Shown here piece after piece: positions 10,325 to 20,340 of a DNA stretch of 64,000 nucleotides. A program made the translations under genes and the position numbers. The stretch is taken from positions 1 to 64,000 of the forward strand of contig NZ_FZPC01000028.1 in NCBI RefSeq assembly GCF_900187975.1, given 5' to 3'. Below the pieces are notes generated by a model. That model had not been told where the DNA came from and did not search any database. It worked only from the letters and a program-made list of their open reading frames with translations. Within the stretch, counting starts at the first letter, position 1. The number at the start of each line of letters is the position of its first letter. The DNA comes from Pseudomonas delhiensis (GTDB lineage: Bacteria; Pseudomonadota; Gammaproteobacteria; Pseudomonadales; Pseudomonadaceae).

Positions 10325-11362
10325 ATGAAGCAACCGGGCATGCGGCTGGGCGACCTCTCCATAGGTTTCGTCCACGGCCTGGCCGACGCCCTGGAAGAGC
10401 GCGGCGTGCCGGCGCAGCCCCTGCTGCTGCAGTATGGCCTGGACGCGGCGCGCCTGGCCGAGCCCGGCGGGCGCCTGTCGATCCCGCGCTACATGCGCCT
10501 GGGCCATGCCGCCATCCAGCTCAGCGGCGACCCCGCGCTGGGCCTGCGCATGGGCCAGTTCAGCCGCCTCCAGCAGCTGGGCCTGGCCGGCGTCAGCGCC
10601 GCCCTGGCTCCCGACCTGCGTGCCGCCAGCCGCGCGCTGATCCGCTTCGAACCGCTCTACGCGCAGAACTACCGCGGCCGCTCGAGCCTCGCCGAGGACG
10701 CCGGCGGCGCCTGGCTGAGCTTCTACTCCATCAGCCCCTACAACGCCTACAACCGCTTCGTGGTGGATTCGGTGCTGGCCGGCTGGCTCAGCTACCTCGG
10801 CCGCATCGCCGGGCAGGCGGTGCGCCCGCTGCGGGTGGAGATCGAGTACCCGGCGCCGGACTATGCGGCGCGCTACGAGGAATTCTTCAGCTGCCCGGTG
10901 GAGTTCGGCGCCGGCGCCAACCGCTTCCGCCTCGACCAGGCCACGCTCTCCCTCGGCAACCGCGAACATTGCCCGAGCACCTGGCGCCAGTTGCTGGAAC
11001 TCTGCGAGAAGGAACTGGAGCAGTTGACGCGCACCCGCAGCCTGCGCGAACGCGTGGTGCAACTGCTGGGGCCGCTGCTCAACGGCCGCGAGCCGGACCT
11101 GGAGGAGGTCGCCGCGCGCCTCAAGCTGCCGACCTGGACGCTGCGTCGCAAGCTGGCCGAGGAAGGCACGCAGTTCCGCAGCATCCTCAACGAGACACGC
11201 CGCGACCTGGCGATGATCTACATCCGCGACACGGACCTGGCCTTCGGCGAGATCGCCTACCTGCTCGGCTTCGCCTCGGCCGAGGCCTTCCAGCGCGCCT
11301 TCAAGCGCTGGAACGGCCAGCCGCCGGGGGAATACCGCCGCGCGCAGCGGCAGGCCGGCTGA
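10325..11362 (+). CDS. AraC family transcriptional regulator
   Basis: Transcriptional regulator of 345 residues. The N-terminal 200 or so residues resemble the arabinose-binding-like domain of OruR/ArgR-type AraC regulators (GLADALEERGVPAQPLL near the start). The last 100 residues form the double helix-turn-helix, with the usual second-helix block DLAFGEIAYLLGFASAEAF and an adjacent RAFKRWNGQPPGEYR. The ATG is 2 bp downstream of the amidohydrolase stop, so the two are probably co-transcribed. The effector and targets are unknown, and the preceding gene is an obvious candidate target. Confidence 0.88.
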   Translation: MKQPGMRLGDLSIGFVHGLADALEERGVPAQPLLLQYGLDAARLAEPGGRLSIPRYMRLGHAAIQLSGDPALGLRMGQFSRLQQLGLAGVSAALAPDLRAASRALIRFEPLYAQNYRGRSSLAEDAGGAWLSFYSISPYNAYNRFVVDSVLAGWLSYLGRIAGQAVRPLRVEIEYPAPDYAARYEEFFSCPVEFGAGANRFRLDQATLSLGNREHCPSTWRQLLELCEKELEQLTRTRSLRERVVQLLGPLLNGREPDLEEVAARLKLPTWTLRRKLAEEGTQFRSILNETRRDLAMIYIRDTDLAFGEIAYLLGFASAEAFQRAFKRWNGQPPGEYRRAQRQAG

Positions 11363-11449
11363 TCACATCTCGGTGGCGTCGTCCGCCGGCTCCGGCGGAT
11401 CGCACTCGGCGCGGTGCGCTTCAAGCAGTTCTTCCTGGTAGTCGTCCAT
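11363..11449 (-). CDS. Small acidic 28-residue ORF
   Basis: Short open frame encoding MDDYQEELLE followed by an acidic Pro/Asp/Glu-rich tail ending in TEM. It starts at an ATG preceded by GAGAGGGGC, a plausible ribosome site at normal distance, and its stop directly abuts the stop of the convergent AraC gene. I recall similar tiny acidic ORFs annotated in Pseudomonas genomes, but this is memory rather than a search. No function can be assigned. Because it is so short, chance remains possible; the good ribosome site and sensible composition argue for a real gene. Confidence 0.55.
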   Translation of the reverse strand: MDDYQEELLEAHRAECDPPEPADDATEM

Positions 11450-11540
11450 TGGCGGCCCCTCTCCCGTTCGACAAGGCAATGGGTCCAGCCTGGACGGCCC
11501 GGATGACCGCCGCATGACCGCGGGTTTTCCCGGCGCAACG

Positions 11541-11573
11541 AAAAGCCCCCAGGCATGGCTGCCTGAGGGCTTT
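11541..11573 (-). terminator. Terminator of the tRNA-Val/Asp/Asp operon
   Basis: On the minus strand, AAAGCCCTCAGGCA pairs with TGCCTGGGGGCTTTT, giving a GC-rich stem with a 4-base loop and a trailing T-run. It begins 6 bases beyond the CCA end of the last tRNA-Asp. Confidence 0.8.
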
Positions 11574-11578
11574 GAATA

Positions 11579-11655
11579 TGGCGCAGCGGACGGGACTCGA
11601 ACCCGCGACCCCCGGCGTGACAGGCCGGTATTCTAACCGACTGAACTACCGCTGC
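11579..11655 (-). tRNA. tRNA-Asp (GTC), copy 2
   Basis: 77-nt cloverleaf with encoded CCA. The acceptor GCAGCGG pairs with CCGCTGC, the D and T arms are normal (GGTTCGAGTCC), and the anticodon is GTC in CCTGTCACG. It is identical to the copy at 11771-11847 and is the last tRNA of the operon. Confidence 0.96.
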
Positions 11656-11770
11656 GCGTCGGCTGGACTTGCGTCCAAGGGTGTTACGGCCTTCCATCCT
11701 GCCTGTCGCTACGGAGCCTTCGCTCTACGTGGCGGCGAGTTCGGGGTGGTGAACTCCAGGAGGGGGAAGA

Positions 11771-11847
11771 TGGCGCAGCGGACGGGACTCGAACCCGCGA
11801 CCCCCGGCGTGACAGGCCGGTATTCTAACCGACTGAACTACCGCTGC
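11771..11847 (-). tRNA. tRNA-Asp (GTC), copy 1
   Basis: 77-nt tRNA identical to the downstream copy, with CCA encoded and anticodon GTC. It lies 15 bp after tRNA-Val in the same minus-strand operon. The 115-bp spacer to the second copy has no gene. Confidence 0.96.
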
Positions 11848-11862
11848 GCGTAACTTGCGAGA

Positions 11863-11938
11863 TGGTGGGTGGTGACGGGATCGAACCGCCGACCCTCTGC
11901 TTGTAAGGCAGATGCTCTCCCAGCTGAGCTAACCACCC
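11863..11938 (-). tRNA. tRNA-Val (TAC)
   Basis: 76-nt cloverleaf. The acceptor GGGTGGT pairs with ATCACCC-type 3' strand with A discriminator and CCA encoded, and the anticodon is TAC (CCTTACAAG). First tRNA of the Val-Asp-Asp operon; transcription starts from the promoter at 11959-11986. Confidence 0.96.
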
Positions 11939-11958
11939 TTCGTCTCGAAGTGGGGCGC

Positions 11959-11986
11959 ATTCTACCGGGGACGAATCCTAAGTCAA
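11959..11986 (-). promoter_or_regulatory. Sigma-70 promoter of tRNA-Val/Asp/Asp operon
   Basis: On the minus strand, -35 TTGACT (11986-11981) and -10 TAGAAT (11964-11959) are separated by 16 bp. The sequence immediately upstream is AT-rich (a long A-run), like an UP element. It sits about 20 bp before the mature tRNA-Val 5' end and is followed by a GCGCCCC discriminator-like stretch typical of stable-RNA promoters. Confidence 0.85.
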
Positions 11987-12049
11987 TGCCCTGATTGAAT
12001 TTTTTTTGGAATTTCGCGTTCGCAGAAACGCGAATGCACGGATCCCTGC

Positions 12050-12298
12050 GTAGGGCGCATGACGCCCACGGCGTTATCCGCCGTTTTTGTGTCGGGTTTC
12101 GGTAGCGGACAATCGCGGACGGAGTCCGCTCCTACGCCGCCCCGCCTCCCGTTCTCCTGTAGGAGCGCGCCCTGCGCGCGAATCGCGGGCAGGGCCCGCT
12201 CCTACAGCTCCAAGGAAGCAAGGTTGTATTAGGACTCGCGCCGAGGTGCTCTTCGTAGGAGCGGACTCCGTCCGCGATCCGGCCACCGGGCCCAAACG
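12050..12298. repeat. Cluster of REP-like palindromes
   Basis: No gene between the tRNA promoter and the SDR terminator. The stretch contains a GTAGGGCGCATGACG...TTATCCGCC element near 12050-12083. A 51-bp palindrome at 12157-12207 (CTGTAGGAGCGCGCCC ... GGGCCCGCTCCTACAG) is also found at 34683-34733. A GGACTCCGTCCGCGAT unit occurs in opposite orientations near 12105-12135 and 12256-12283. Confidence 0.75.
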
Positions 12299-12325
12299 AA
12301 AAAGGGCGGCCCCCGGGCCGCCCTC
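12299..12325 (-). terminator. Terminator after SDR gene
   Basis: On the minus strand, GGGCGGCCC and GGGCCGCCC form a tight stem followed by TTTTTCG, about 20 bp beyond the SDR stop. This is a good intrinsic terminator for the metZ-SDR transcript. Confidence 0.85.
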
Positions 12326-12344
12326 CTCCGTCACCATCCCGACC

Positions 12345-13111
<767 letters not shown>

Positions 13112-13115
<4 letters not shown>

Positions 13116-14323
13116 AGTGCCGCCAGGCCTCGTGCCAGGTCCGTCTTGATGTCGTCGACGTCTTCCAGGCCCACCGCGACGCGGATCAGGTTGTCGCGGA
13201 TGCCGGCGTTCGCGCGCTCCTGCGGCGACAGGCGGCCGTGGGAGGTGGTCGCCGGGTGGGCGATGGTGGTCTTGGTGTCACCCAGGTTGGTGGTGATGGA
13301 GATCATCCGGGTAGCGTCGATGAAGCGCCAGGCCGCGGCCTTGTCGCCCTTCACCTCGAAGCTGACCACCGCGCCGAAGCCCTTCTGCTGGCGCTTGGCC
13401 AGCTCATACTGCGGGTGGCTGGCAAGGCCGGCGTAGTAGACGCGCTCGATGCCCGGCTGCTGCTCCAGCCACTCGGCCACGTCCTGGGCCGCGGCGCAAT
13501 GCGCCTGCATGCGCACGCGCAGGGTTTCCAGGCCCTTGGTGAAGATCCAGGCGTTGAATGGGCTGAGGGTCGGGCCCGCGGTGCGCAGGAAACCGACCAC
13601 GCCTTCCATCAGCTTGCGGCTGCCGGCGACCACGCCGCCCATGCTGCGGCCCTGGCCGTCGATGTACTTGGTCGCCGAGTGGATCACCACGTCGGCGCCG
13701 AGCTTCAGCGGCTGCTGCAGCGCCGGGGTGCAGAAGCAGTTGTCCACCGCCAGCAGCGCGCCGTGGGCGTGGGCGATCTCGGCCAGGGCGGCGATGTCCA
13801 CCAGCTCGGCCAGGGGGTTGGACGGCGACTCGACGAACAGCAGCCGGGTGTTCGGCTTGATCGCCGCTTCCCAGGCCTTGAGGTCGCTCAGCGGCGGGTA
13901 GTCCACCTGCACGCCGAAGCGCTTGAAGTACTTCTCGAACAGGCTGATGGTCGAGCCGAACACGCTGCGCGAGACCAGCACGTGGTCGCCGGCGCTGCAG
14001 TGGGTCATCACCAGCGAGAGGATGGCCGACATGCCGGTGGAGGTGGCCACCGCCTGCTCGGCGCCTTCCAGGGCGGCGATGCGCTCCTCGAAGGTGCGCA
14101 CGGTCGGGTTGGTGTAGCGCGAGTAGACGTTGCCCGGCACCTCGCCGGCGAAGCGCGCGGCGGCGTCGGCGGCGCTGCGGAACACGTAGCTGGAGGTGGG
14201 GAACAGCGCTTCGCCGTGCTCCGCCTCCGGGGTGCGTTGCTGCCCGGCGCGTACCGCCAGGGTGTCGAAGGCCGCGCCTTCCAGGTCACTGTCCAGGCGA
14301 CCGGCTTCCCATTCCTGTGCCAT
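13112..14323 (-). CDS. metZ: O-succinylhomoserine sulfhydrylase
   Basis: PLP enzyme of the Cys/Met metabolism family that makes homocysteine from O-succinylhomoserine and sulfide, the direct sulfhydrylation route of methionine synthesis in Pseudomonas. The product is 403 residues. The PLP-binding lysine is Lys219 in [12 protein letters not shown], and the SRYTNPT block (about 68-74) is typical of the family. ATG at 14323 has an AAGGAGAG site. It follows purF by 13 bp, so the order purF-metZ-SDR forms one minus-strand unit. Closely related gamma-lyases share these motifs; the context next to purF favours MetZ. Confidence 0.93.
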
Positions 14324-14336
14324 CCCCTGCTCTCCT

Positions 14337-15842
14337 TCAGTCGTTGTACAGGTCGATGATGGCGCTGACCGCGTTGGCCTTGGCCTTGGTCGCGTCGTTG
14401 CGCGCCTGCTCGATCCGGTTCAGATAGGCTTCGTTGACGTCGCCGGTCACGTACTGGCCGTCGAAGACCGCGCAGTCGAAGTGCTCGATCTTGATCTTGC
14501 CGCCGCCGACCGCGTCGATCAGGTCCGACAGGTCCTGGTAGACCAGCCAGTCGGCGCCGAGCAGCTCGCACACCTCTTCGGTGCTGCGGTCGTGGGCGAT
14601 CAGTTCGTGGGCGCTCGGCATGTCGATGCCGTAGACGTTGGGGTAGCGCACGGCTGGAGCTGCGGAGCAGAAGTAGACCTTCTTCGCCCCGGCCTCGCGG
14701 GCCATCTGGATGATCTGCTTGCTGGTGGTGCCGCGGACGATGGAGTCGTCCACCAGCATCACGTTCTTGCCGCGGAACTCCAGCTCGATGGCGTTGAGCT
14801 TCTGGCGTACCGACTTCTTGCGCGCGGCCTGGCCGGGCATGATGAAGGTGCGGCCGATGTAGCGGTTCTTGACGAAGCCTTCGCGGAACTTCACGCCCAG
14901 GCGGTTGGCCAGCTCCAGGGCGGAGGTGCGGCTGGTGTCCGGGATCGGGATGACCACGTCGATGTCGTGCTCCGGGCGCTCGCGGAGGATCTTCTCGGCC
15001 AGCTTCTCGCCCATGCGCAGGCGCGCCTTGTACACCGAGATGCCGTCCATCAGCGAGTCCGGGCGGGCCAGGTAGACGTGCTCGAAGATGCACGGCGAGT
15101 ATTTCGGGTTGGCCGCGCACTGGCGGGTGAACAGCTTGCCTTCCTCGGTGATGTACACCGCCTCGCCCGGGGCCAGGTCGCGGATCAGGGTGAAGCCGAG
15201 GACGTCCAGGGCCACGCTTTCCGAGGCGATCATGTATTCCACGCCGTTCTCGGTGTGGCGCTGGCCGAAGACGATCGGGCGGATCGCGTTGGGGTCGCGG
15301 AAGCCGACGATGCCGTAGCCGGTGATCATCGCCACCACGGCATAGCCGCCGACGCAGCGGGCGTGCACGCCGGCCACCGCGGCGAAGACGTCTTCCTCGG
15401 TGGGCTGCAGCTTGTTGCGCACCGCCAGCTCATGGGCGAAGACGTTGAGCAGCACTTCCGAGTCGGAGTTGGTGTTGACGTGGCGCAGGTCGGACTCGTA
15501 GATCTCCTTGGCCAGTTGCTCGACGTTGGTCAGGTTGCCGTTGTGCGCCAGGGTGATGCCGTAGGGCGAGTTGACGTAGAACGGCTGGGCCTCGGCCGAG
15601 CTGGAGCTGCCGGCGGTCGGGTAGCGCACGTGGCCGATGCCGACCTTGCCCACCAGGCGCTGCATGTGGCGCTGCTGGAAGACGTCACGGACCAGGCCGT
15701 TGTCCTTGCGCAGGTAGAGCCTGTCGTCCTGACAGGTGACGATGCCGGCAGCGTCCTGGCCGCGATGCTGGAGAACGGTGAGCGCGTCATACAACGCCTG
15801 ATTGACGTTCGACTTGCCCACGATACCGACGATGCCACACAT
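14337..15842 (-). CDS. purF: Amidophosphoribosyltransferase
   Basis: First committed enzyme of purine synthesis: PRPP plus glutamine gives 5-phosphoribosylamine. The product is 501 residues. Translation is taken to start at the ATG at 15842, giving MCGIVGI, because Cys2 must become the N-terminal nucleophile of the glutaminase domain; the frame opens three codons earlier. The C-terminal phosphoribosyltransferase domain carries [14 protein letters not shown], the PRPP loop. It lies downstream of cvpA, the classic cvpA-purF arrangement. Confidence 0.96.
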   Translation of the reverse strand: MCGIVGIVGKSNVNQALYDALTVLQHRGQDAAGIVTCQDDRLYLRKDNGLVRDVFQQRHMQRLVGKVGIGHVRYPTAGSSSSAEAQPFYVNSPYGITLAHNGNLTNVEQLAKEIYESDLRHVNTNSDSEVLLNVFAHELAVRNKLQPTEEDVFAAVAGVHARCVGGYAVVAMITGYGIVGFRDPNAIRPIVFGQRHTENGVEYMIASESVALDVLGFTLIRDLAPGEAVYITEEGKLFTRQCAANPKYSPCIFEHVYLARPDSLMDGISVYKARLRMGEKLAEKILRERPEHDIDVVIPIPDTSRTSALELANRLGVKFREGFVKNRYIGRTFIMPGQAARKKSVRQKLNAIELEFRGKNVMLVDDSIVRGTTSKQIIQMAREAGAKKVYFCSAAPAVRYPNVYGIDMPSAHELIAHDRSTEEVCELLGADWLVYQDLSDLIDAVGGGKIKIEHFDCAVFDGQYVTGDVNEAYLNRIEQARNDATKAKANAVSAIIDLYND

Positions 15843-15945
15843 GCGACGCAACCCCTAGTTGGTTTACAGGCTAAAAAATCCGTTCCCGCCGCCCCCCATC
15901 GGGGCCGGCGTCGGGCGGCGCCTCGGCGCTACCCTGGCCCGGCCA

Positions 15946-16488
15946 TCACTGGCCGGGCAGCATACTCCCCATCCCGACCGGCGGTGCCAGCTGGCCACTG
16001 GCGAACCAGTGCCCGGCCAGGTTGAGGACGATGTTCTTCGACCAGTCGGCGACCAGCAGGAAGTGCGGCAGCAGCACCGACTGCTGCCACCACGGGTCCT
16101 GTTGCACCGGCGCCAGGCTCAGCAGGCCGACCAGCAGCACCACCAGCAGCACGCCGCGGGCGCCGCCGAAGGCCATGCCGAGCACGCGGTCGGTGCCGGA
16201 CATGCCGGTCACCCGCACCAGTTCGCTGATGAGGAAGTTGACCAGCGCCCCCAGCAGCAGGGTCACCACGAAAAGCAGCGCGCAGGCGGCGATGACGCGG
16301 CCGGACGGCAGCTGGATGTATGGTGCGAGATGCTCGGCCAGCGCGCCGCCGAACATCCAGGCGACCGCGCCCGCGACGATCCAGGTGAGCAGGGACAGGG
16401 CTTCCTTGACGAAGCCGCGGCTCAGACTGATCAGGCTGGAAATGACGATGATGCCGATCATCGTCCAATCGACCCAGGTAAATGCCAC
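15946..16488 (-). CDS. cvpA: CvpA family membrane protein
   Basis: Inner-membrane protein of 180 residues with about four hydrophobic helices and the usual CvpA N-terminus (WVDW...SRGFVKEALSL). CvpA is linked to colicin V production and membrane/envelope stress tolerance in enterobacteria; its molecular role is not settled. It precedes purF by about 100 bp, the conserved arrangement. The 16489-16579 gap upstream carries small repeats and a possible promoter. Confidence 0.92.
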   Translation of the reverse strand: MAFTWVDWTMIGIIVISSLISLSRGFVKEALSLLTWIVAGAVAWMFGGALAEHLAPYIQLPSGRVIAACALLFVVTLLLGALVNFLISELVRVTGMSGTDRVLGMAFGGARGVLLVVLLVGLLSLAPVQQDPWWQQSVLLPHFLLVADWSKNIVLNLAGHWFASGQLAPPVGMGSMLPGQ

Positions 16489-16499
16489 GTTGCGGCCCA

Positions 16500-16570
16500 G
16501 AAACGAAAAAGGCCCCGCATTTTAGCAGAGCCCCGGGGTTTAGCGGAGCCCCCGATGCATCGGGAGCCGC
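16500..16570 (-). repeat. Short direct repeats and palindrome between SPOR gene and cvpA
   Basis: Read on the minus strand, there is a GC-rich palindrome CCCGATGCATCGGG (about 16551-16564). Two diverged 18-bp direct repeats follow, of the form GGGGCTCYGCTAAA plus 4 bases, then GGGGCC and TTTTT. The last repeat creates TGCTAAAAT, an extended -10-like sequence that could drive cvpA-purF, and the stems could end the SPOR gene transcript. Confidence 0.45.
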
Positions 16571-16579
16571 TCGCCGGTT

Positions 16580-17245
16580 TCAGCCGCGTTCGGGCTGGAA
16601 GCGCACCACGAAGCCGTTGAGCTTCTGCTGCTTGCTCAGCTGCGCCTTCAGGCGGTCGGCCTCGGCGCGCTCGATCACCGGCCCGACGAAGACCCGGTTC
16701 ATGCCGTCGAAGCTGCGCACGTAGGCGTTGTAGCCCTGGCTGCGGAGGGACTTCTGCAGTTCCTCGGCACGGGCGCGGTTGGACAGGCTGGCCAGTTGCA
16801 CCGACCAGCTCACCGCCAGCTTGTCGGCATCCAGGCGCTGGGCCGGGGCGGCGGGCGCACTGGCTGGGGCCGGCGGCGTGGCCGGTTGCTGGGCAGGGCG
16901 CGGCGCCGGGGCGGCGGGCTGCTGGGCCGGCGTTTGCGGCAGGCTGGCGATGGGCGTGGATGGCGCGGTGGTCGGCGCGGGACTAGGCACCGGCGCCTGA
17001 ACCTGGGGCTGAGCGTCGGGCGCCTGCGGCGCTTCGGCCACCGAGGCCTGGGGTTCGGGCACCGGCGTCGGCTGCACTTCCACCGGCGGCATGGCCGGCG
17101 TCTTCGGCATCGCCGGGGCGTCGACCGTCACCTGGCGCACCTCGTCCTGGCGGCTGAACAGCATCGGCAGGAAGATCACCGCCAGCGCCAGCAACACCAG
17201 CGCACCGACGATCCGCTGCTTGAGCCCCTTATCCAGCAAAGCCAT
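16580..17245 (-). CDS. SPOR domain-containing protein (DedD-like)
   Basis: Predicted inner-membrane cell-division-associated protein of 221 residues: short cytoplasmic N-terminus, one membrane helix (about 11-31), a long Pro/Ala/Gln-rich linker (about 45-140) and a C-terminal SPOR domain (about 145-221) expected to bind denuded septal peptidoglycan. The linker explains the heavily biased composition. The ATG at 17245 is preferred over the GTG two codons earlier because GGGGGAG lies 5 bp before it and would overlap the GTG. It is placed between folC and cvpA as in other Pseudomonas. Confidence 0.88.
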   Translation of the reverse strand: MALLDKGLKQRIVGALVLLALAVIFLPMLFSRQDEVRQVTVDAPAMPKTPAMPPVEVQPTPVPEPQASVAEAPQAPDAQPQVQAPVPSPAPTTAPSTPIASLPQTPAQQPAAPAPRPAQQPATPPAPASAPAAPAQRLDADKLAVSWSVQLASLSNRARAEELQKSLRSQGYNAYVRSFDGMNRVFVGPVIERAEADRLKAQLSKQQKLNGFVVRFQPERG

Positions 17246-17273
17246 TGCCACTCCCCCGTTTCTTGACCGCTTG

Positions 17274-18554
17274 TCAGTCCTGGTTGCCGTCCAGCCAGCT
17301 CAGGGCATCCGCCACGCTGTAGAAGGAGCCGAACACCAGGATCTCGTCGTCCGCCGTCGCCTGGGCGCACTGTGCTTCGAGCGCCGTGGCGATGTCGTCA
17401 TGCACGCTGGCCTGCGCGCCACGCGCAAGCAAGGCTGCCGCCAGCTCGCCGGCCGGGCGCGAGCGCGGCGTAGGCAAGGGGGCGACGGCCCAATCCTGCA
17501 CCAAGCCGAGCAAGGGTTCCAGCACCCCGTCCAGATCCTTGTCCGAAAGCAGGCCGAAAACCGCCAGGCGACGGCCCTTCGGCGGCCGCGCGGCAAGGCG
17601 GCGGGCCAGGTAGTCGGCGGCATGGGGGTTGTGCCCGACGTCCAGCAGCAGGTGCCGCGGCTGCCCCTGGCGGCGCGCCACGCGGCGGTCCAGGCGGCCG
17701 CTCACGCGGGTCCGCTGCAGGGCCGCGAGCAGGCGCTCGGGCTGCCAGGGCAGGTCCAGCAGCGCATAGACCTGCAGCGCCAGGGCGGCGTTCTCCATGG
17801 GCAGGTCGAGCAGGTTCAGGTGGTGCAGGCGCAGCGGGGTGCCGTCGGCGCCGCGGCCGTACCAGTGCCAGTCGTGCTCGCCGATGGCCAGGTCGAAGTC
17901 GCGGCCGCGCAGCAGCAGCGGCGCGCCCAGGGCGCGGGCCTGGTCCAGCAGCGGCTGCGGCGGCTCCAGGTCGCCGCACACGGCCGGCTTGCCGGCGCGG
18001 AAGATGCCGGCCTTCTCGAAGGCCACGCTGTCGCGGGTGTCGCCCAGCCATTCGGCATGGTCGAGGCCGATGCTGGTGACCACGGCGACGTCGGCGTCCA
18101 CCAGGTTCACCGCGTCCAGGCGGCCGCCGAGGCCGACTTCCAGCACCACGGCGTCCAGGCCGGCACGCTCGAACAGCCAGAAGGCCGCCAGGGTGCCCAT
18201 CTCGAAGTAGGTCAGGGAGGTTTCGCCACGCGCCGCCTCGACTGCGGCGAAGGCCTCGCAGAGCGCCTCGTCGGAGGCCTCGCGGCCCTCGATGAGGACG
18301 CGCTCGTTGTAGCGCAGCAGGTGCGGCGAGGCGTACACGCCGACCTTCAGGCCCTGCTCGCCGAGCAGCTCGGCGAGGAAGGCGCAGGTGGAGCCCTTGC
18401 CGTTGGTGCCGGTGACGGTCACCACGCGTGGCGCCGGGCGCCCCAGACCGAGGCGGACGGCCACCTCGCGGGAGCGCTCCAGGCCCATGTCGATGGCCGA
18501 GGGATGCAGCTGTTCGAGGTAGCCGAGCCAGTCGGCCAGGGAACGCTGGCTCAT
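17274..18554 (-). CDS. folC: Bifunctional folylpolyglutamate synthase / dihydrofolate synthase
   Basis: Adds glutamate to dihydropteroate and to folates, using ATP. The product is 426 residues, Mur-ligase-like, with the P-loop GTNGKGS at 49-55 and a C-terminal ligase domain. The ATG overlaps the accD stop codon (ATGA), indicating coupled translation after accD. accD-folC-SPOR-cvpA-purF is a conserved gammaproteobacterial order. Confidence 0.95.
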   Translation of the reverse strand: MSQRSLADWLGYLEQLHPSAIDMGLERSREVAVRLGLGRPAPRVVTVTGTNGKGSTCAFLAELLGEQGLKVGVYASPHLLRYNERVLIEGREASDEALCEAFAAVEAARGETSLTYFEMGTLAAFWLFERAGLDAVVLEVGLGGRLDAVNLVDADVAVVTSIGLDHAEWLGDTRDSVAFEKAGIFRAGKPAVCGDLEPPQPLLDQARALGAPLLLRGRDFDLAIGEHDWHWYGRGADGTPLRLHHLNLLDLPMENAALALQVYALLDLPWQPERLLAALQRTRVSGRLDRRVARRQGQPRHLLLDVGHNPHAADYLARRLAARPPKGRRLAVFGLLSDKDLDGVLEPLLGLVQDWAVAPLPTPRSRPAGELAAALLARGAQASVHDDIATALEAQCAQATADDEILVFGSFYSVADALSWLDGNQD

Positions 18555-19426
18555 CCTGCGAGGGCGGGGCTGGGGGCGTGGGTGAACTTGGCCAGCAGGC
18601 TGGCCAGGCGGTCGCGCATCTGCGCGCGGTGCACGATCATGTCGATGGCGCCGTGCTCGAGGAGGAACTCGCTGCGCTGGAAGCCTTCGGGCAGCTTCTC
18701 GCGCACGGTCTGCTCGATCACCCGCGGGCCGGCGAAGCCGACCAGGGCCTTGGGCTCGCCGACGATCACGTCGCCGAGCATGGCCAGGCTTGCGGAAACG
18801 CCGCCGTAGACCGGGTCGGTCAGCACGGAGACGAACGGGATGCCTTCCTCGCGCAGGCGCGCCAGGGCGGCGGAGGTCTTGGCCATCTGCATCAGCGAGA
18901 TCAGCGCCTCCTGCATGCGCGCGCCGCCCGAGGCGGAGAAGCAGATCATCGGGCAGCGGTGCTCCAGGGCGTAGTTGGCGGCGCGCACGAAGCGCTCACC
19001 GACGATGGAGCCCATGGAGCCGCCCATGAACGAGAACTCGAAGGCCGCGGCCACCACCGGCATGCCGTGCAGCTTGCCGCTCATGGCGATCAGCGCGTCC
19101 TTCTCGCCGGTGTCCTTCTGCGCGGCGGCCAGGCGGTCCTTGTACTTCTTGGTGTCGCGGAACTTCAGGCGGTCCACCGGCTCGAGCTCGGCGCCCAGTT
19201 CCTCGCGGCCTTCCTCGTCGAGGAAGATGTCCAGGCGGGTGCGCGCGCCGATGCGCATGTGGTGGTCGCACTTGGGGCAGACGTCCAGGGTCTTTTCCAG
19301 CTCCGGCCGATACAGCACGGCGTCGCAGGACGGGCACTTGTGCCACAGGCCTTCCGGTACCGAGCTCTTCTTCGCCTCGGAACGCATGATGGAAGGGATC
19401 AGCTTGTCTACCAGCCAGTTGCTCAT
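18551..19426 (-). CDS. accD: Acetyl-CoA carboxylase carboxyltransferase subunit beta
   Basis: Beta subunit of the carboxyltransferase that moves CO2 from carboxybiotin to acetyl-CoA, the first step of fatty acid synthesis; works with AccA. The product is 291 residues with the N-terminal zinc ribbon Cys31-x2-Cys34-x15-Cys50-x2-Cys53 and a crotonase-like domain ([17 protein letters not shown]). It overlaps folC by 4 bases. The 226-bp gap upstream (19427-19652) has no convincing gene. Confidence 0.96.
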   Translation of the reverse strand: MSNWLVDKLIPSIMRSEAKKSSVPEGLWHKCPSCDAVLYRPELEKTLDVCPKCDHHMRIGARTRLDIFLDEEGREELGAELEPVDRLKFRDTKKYKDRLAAAQKDTGEKDALIAMSGKLHGMPVVAAAFEFSFMGGSMGSIVGERFVRAANYALEHRCPMICFSASGGARMQEALISLMQMAKTSAALARLREEGIPFVSVLTDPVYGGVSASLAMLGDVIVGEPKALVGFAGPRVIEQTVREKLPEGFQRSEFLLEHGAIDMIVHRAQMRDRLASLLAKFTHAPSPALAG

Positions 19427-19618
19427 GCTCTGTTCTCCAATGCGGGGCCAGTGCGCTCAGCGGCCCGAAGCCTTGCGCCTGCCCGTGAGCAGAAAAAATC
19501 ACCATCGGCGCCGCGGCTCGGCCACGGCCCCTCGAAATCGCGGCGCGCCCTGGGCGGCGCCTTCGCCAGGCCGACACGGGGTCGGCGCTCGCATGACAAA
19601 AACGTCAACAGCTCCTAA

Positions 19619-19644
19619 TGACGGCGGCAGACCGCCCGCCGTCA
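19619..19644 (-). terminator. Hairpin after trpF
   Basis: Two 9-base arms, TGACGGCGG and CCGCCGTCA, with an 8-base loop lie just beyond the trpF stop. No long T-run follows immediately. It probably ends the truA-trpF transcript. Confidence 0.55.
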
Positions 19645-19652
19645 CATGCACC

Positions 19653-20282
19653 TCACCGCGAATCCGCCTCGCGGCACTGGCGGATGAAGGCGCGGATCTT
19701 CCCGGCGTCCTTGATCCCCTTGCCCGCCTCCACCCCGCCGCTGACGTCCACGGCGTAGGGGCGCACCTGGCGGACCGCCGCGGCGACGTTGCCGGCGTTC
19801 AGGCCGCCGGCCAGCACCAGCGGGCGCGGCAGGGCCTCGGGAATCAGGGACCAGTCGAAGGCCGCGCCGGTTCCGCCGGGAACGCCCTCGACGTAGGTGT
19901 CCAGCAGGATGCCGGCGGCCCCCGGGTAGCGCGCGGCCTGCGCGGCGATGTCGTCGCCGGCCTTGACGCGCAGCGCCTTCAGGTAGGGCTTGTGGTAACC
20001 CTCGCAGTCTGCGGCGCTCTCGTCGCCGTGGAACTGCAGCATGTCCAGCGGCACCGCATCGAGGATCTCGCCCAGTTCGCAGCGGCTGGCGTTGACGAAC
20101 AGGCCCACGCTGGTGACGAAGGGCGGCAGCGCCGCGACTATGGCGCGCGCCTGCTGCACGCTGACCGCGCGCGGGCTCCTGGCGTAGAACACCATGCCGA
20201 TGGCGTCGGCACCCGCCTCGGCCGCGGCCAGGGCGTCCTCGACACGGGTAATGCCACAGATTTTGATGCGAACGGCGGACAA
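19653..20282 (-). CDS. trpF: Phosphoribosylanthranilate isomerase
   Basis: Third step of tryptophan synthesis: isomerises N-(5-phosphoribosyl)anthranilate to the carboxyphenylamino-deoxyribulose phosphate. The 209-residue TIM-barrel protein begins [12 protein letters not shown]. Catalytic Cys9 lies in KICGIT and Asp128 in GILLDTY. No ATG exists at the family start; the best start is a TTG at 20282 placed 10 bp after AAGGAAGG. A longer reading begins at another TTG (20303) without a ribosome site. It lies between truA and accD, away from the other trp genes. Confidence 0.93.
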   Translation of the reverse strand: MSAVRIKICGITRVEDALAAAEAGADAIGMVFYARSPRAVSVQQARAIVAALPPFVTSVGLFVNASRCELGEILDAVPLDMLQFHGDESAADCEGYHKPYLKALRVKAGDDIAAQAARYPGAAGILLDTYVEGVPGGTGAAFDWSLIPEALPRPLVLAGGLNAGNVAAAVRQVRPYAVDVSGGVEAGKGIKDAGKIRAFIRQCREADSR

Positions 20283-20340
20283 GATGCGGCGACCTTCCTT
20301 CAAAGCAATCCGTCGATGGTAGCAAATGCCCCGGACAGCG

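Noticed and set aside
11572-11853. Open frame across the two tRNA-Asp genes
   Set aside because: The predicted protein is just the translated tRNA repeats (a typical false call, containing AQRTGLEPATPGVTGRYSN twice).
12050-12298. Possible CRISPR array because of several repeated units
   Set aside because: Units are palindromic, unequal in spacing and in both orientations, without regular spacers or cas genes. They are REP-like elements.
19423-19608. Minus-strand 61-codon frame between trpF and accD
   Set aside because: No good ribosome site and it overlaps the accD start; no recognisable similarity.
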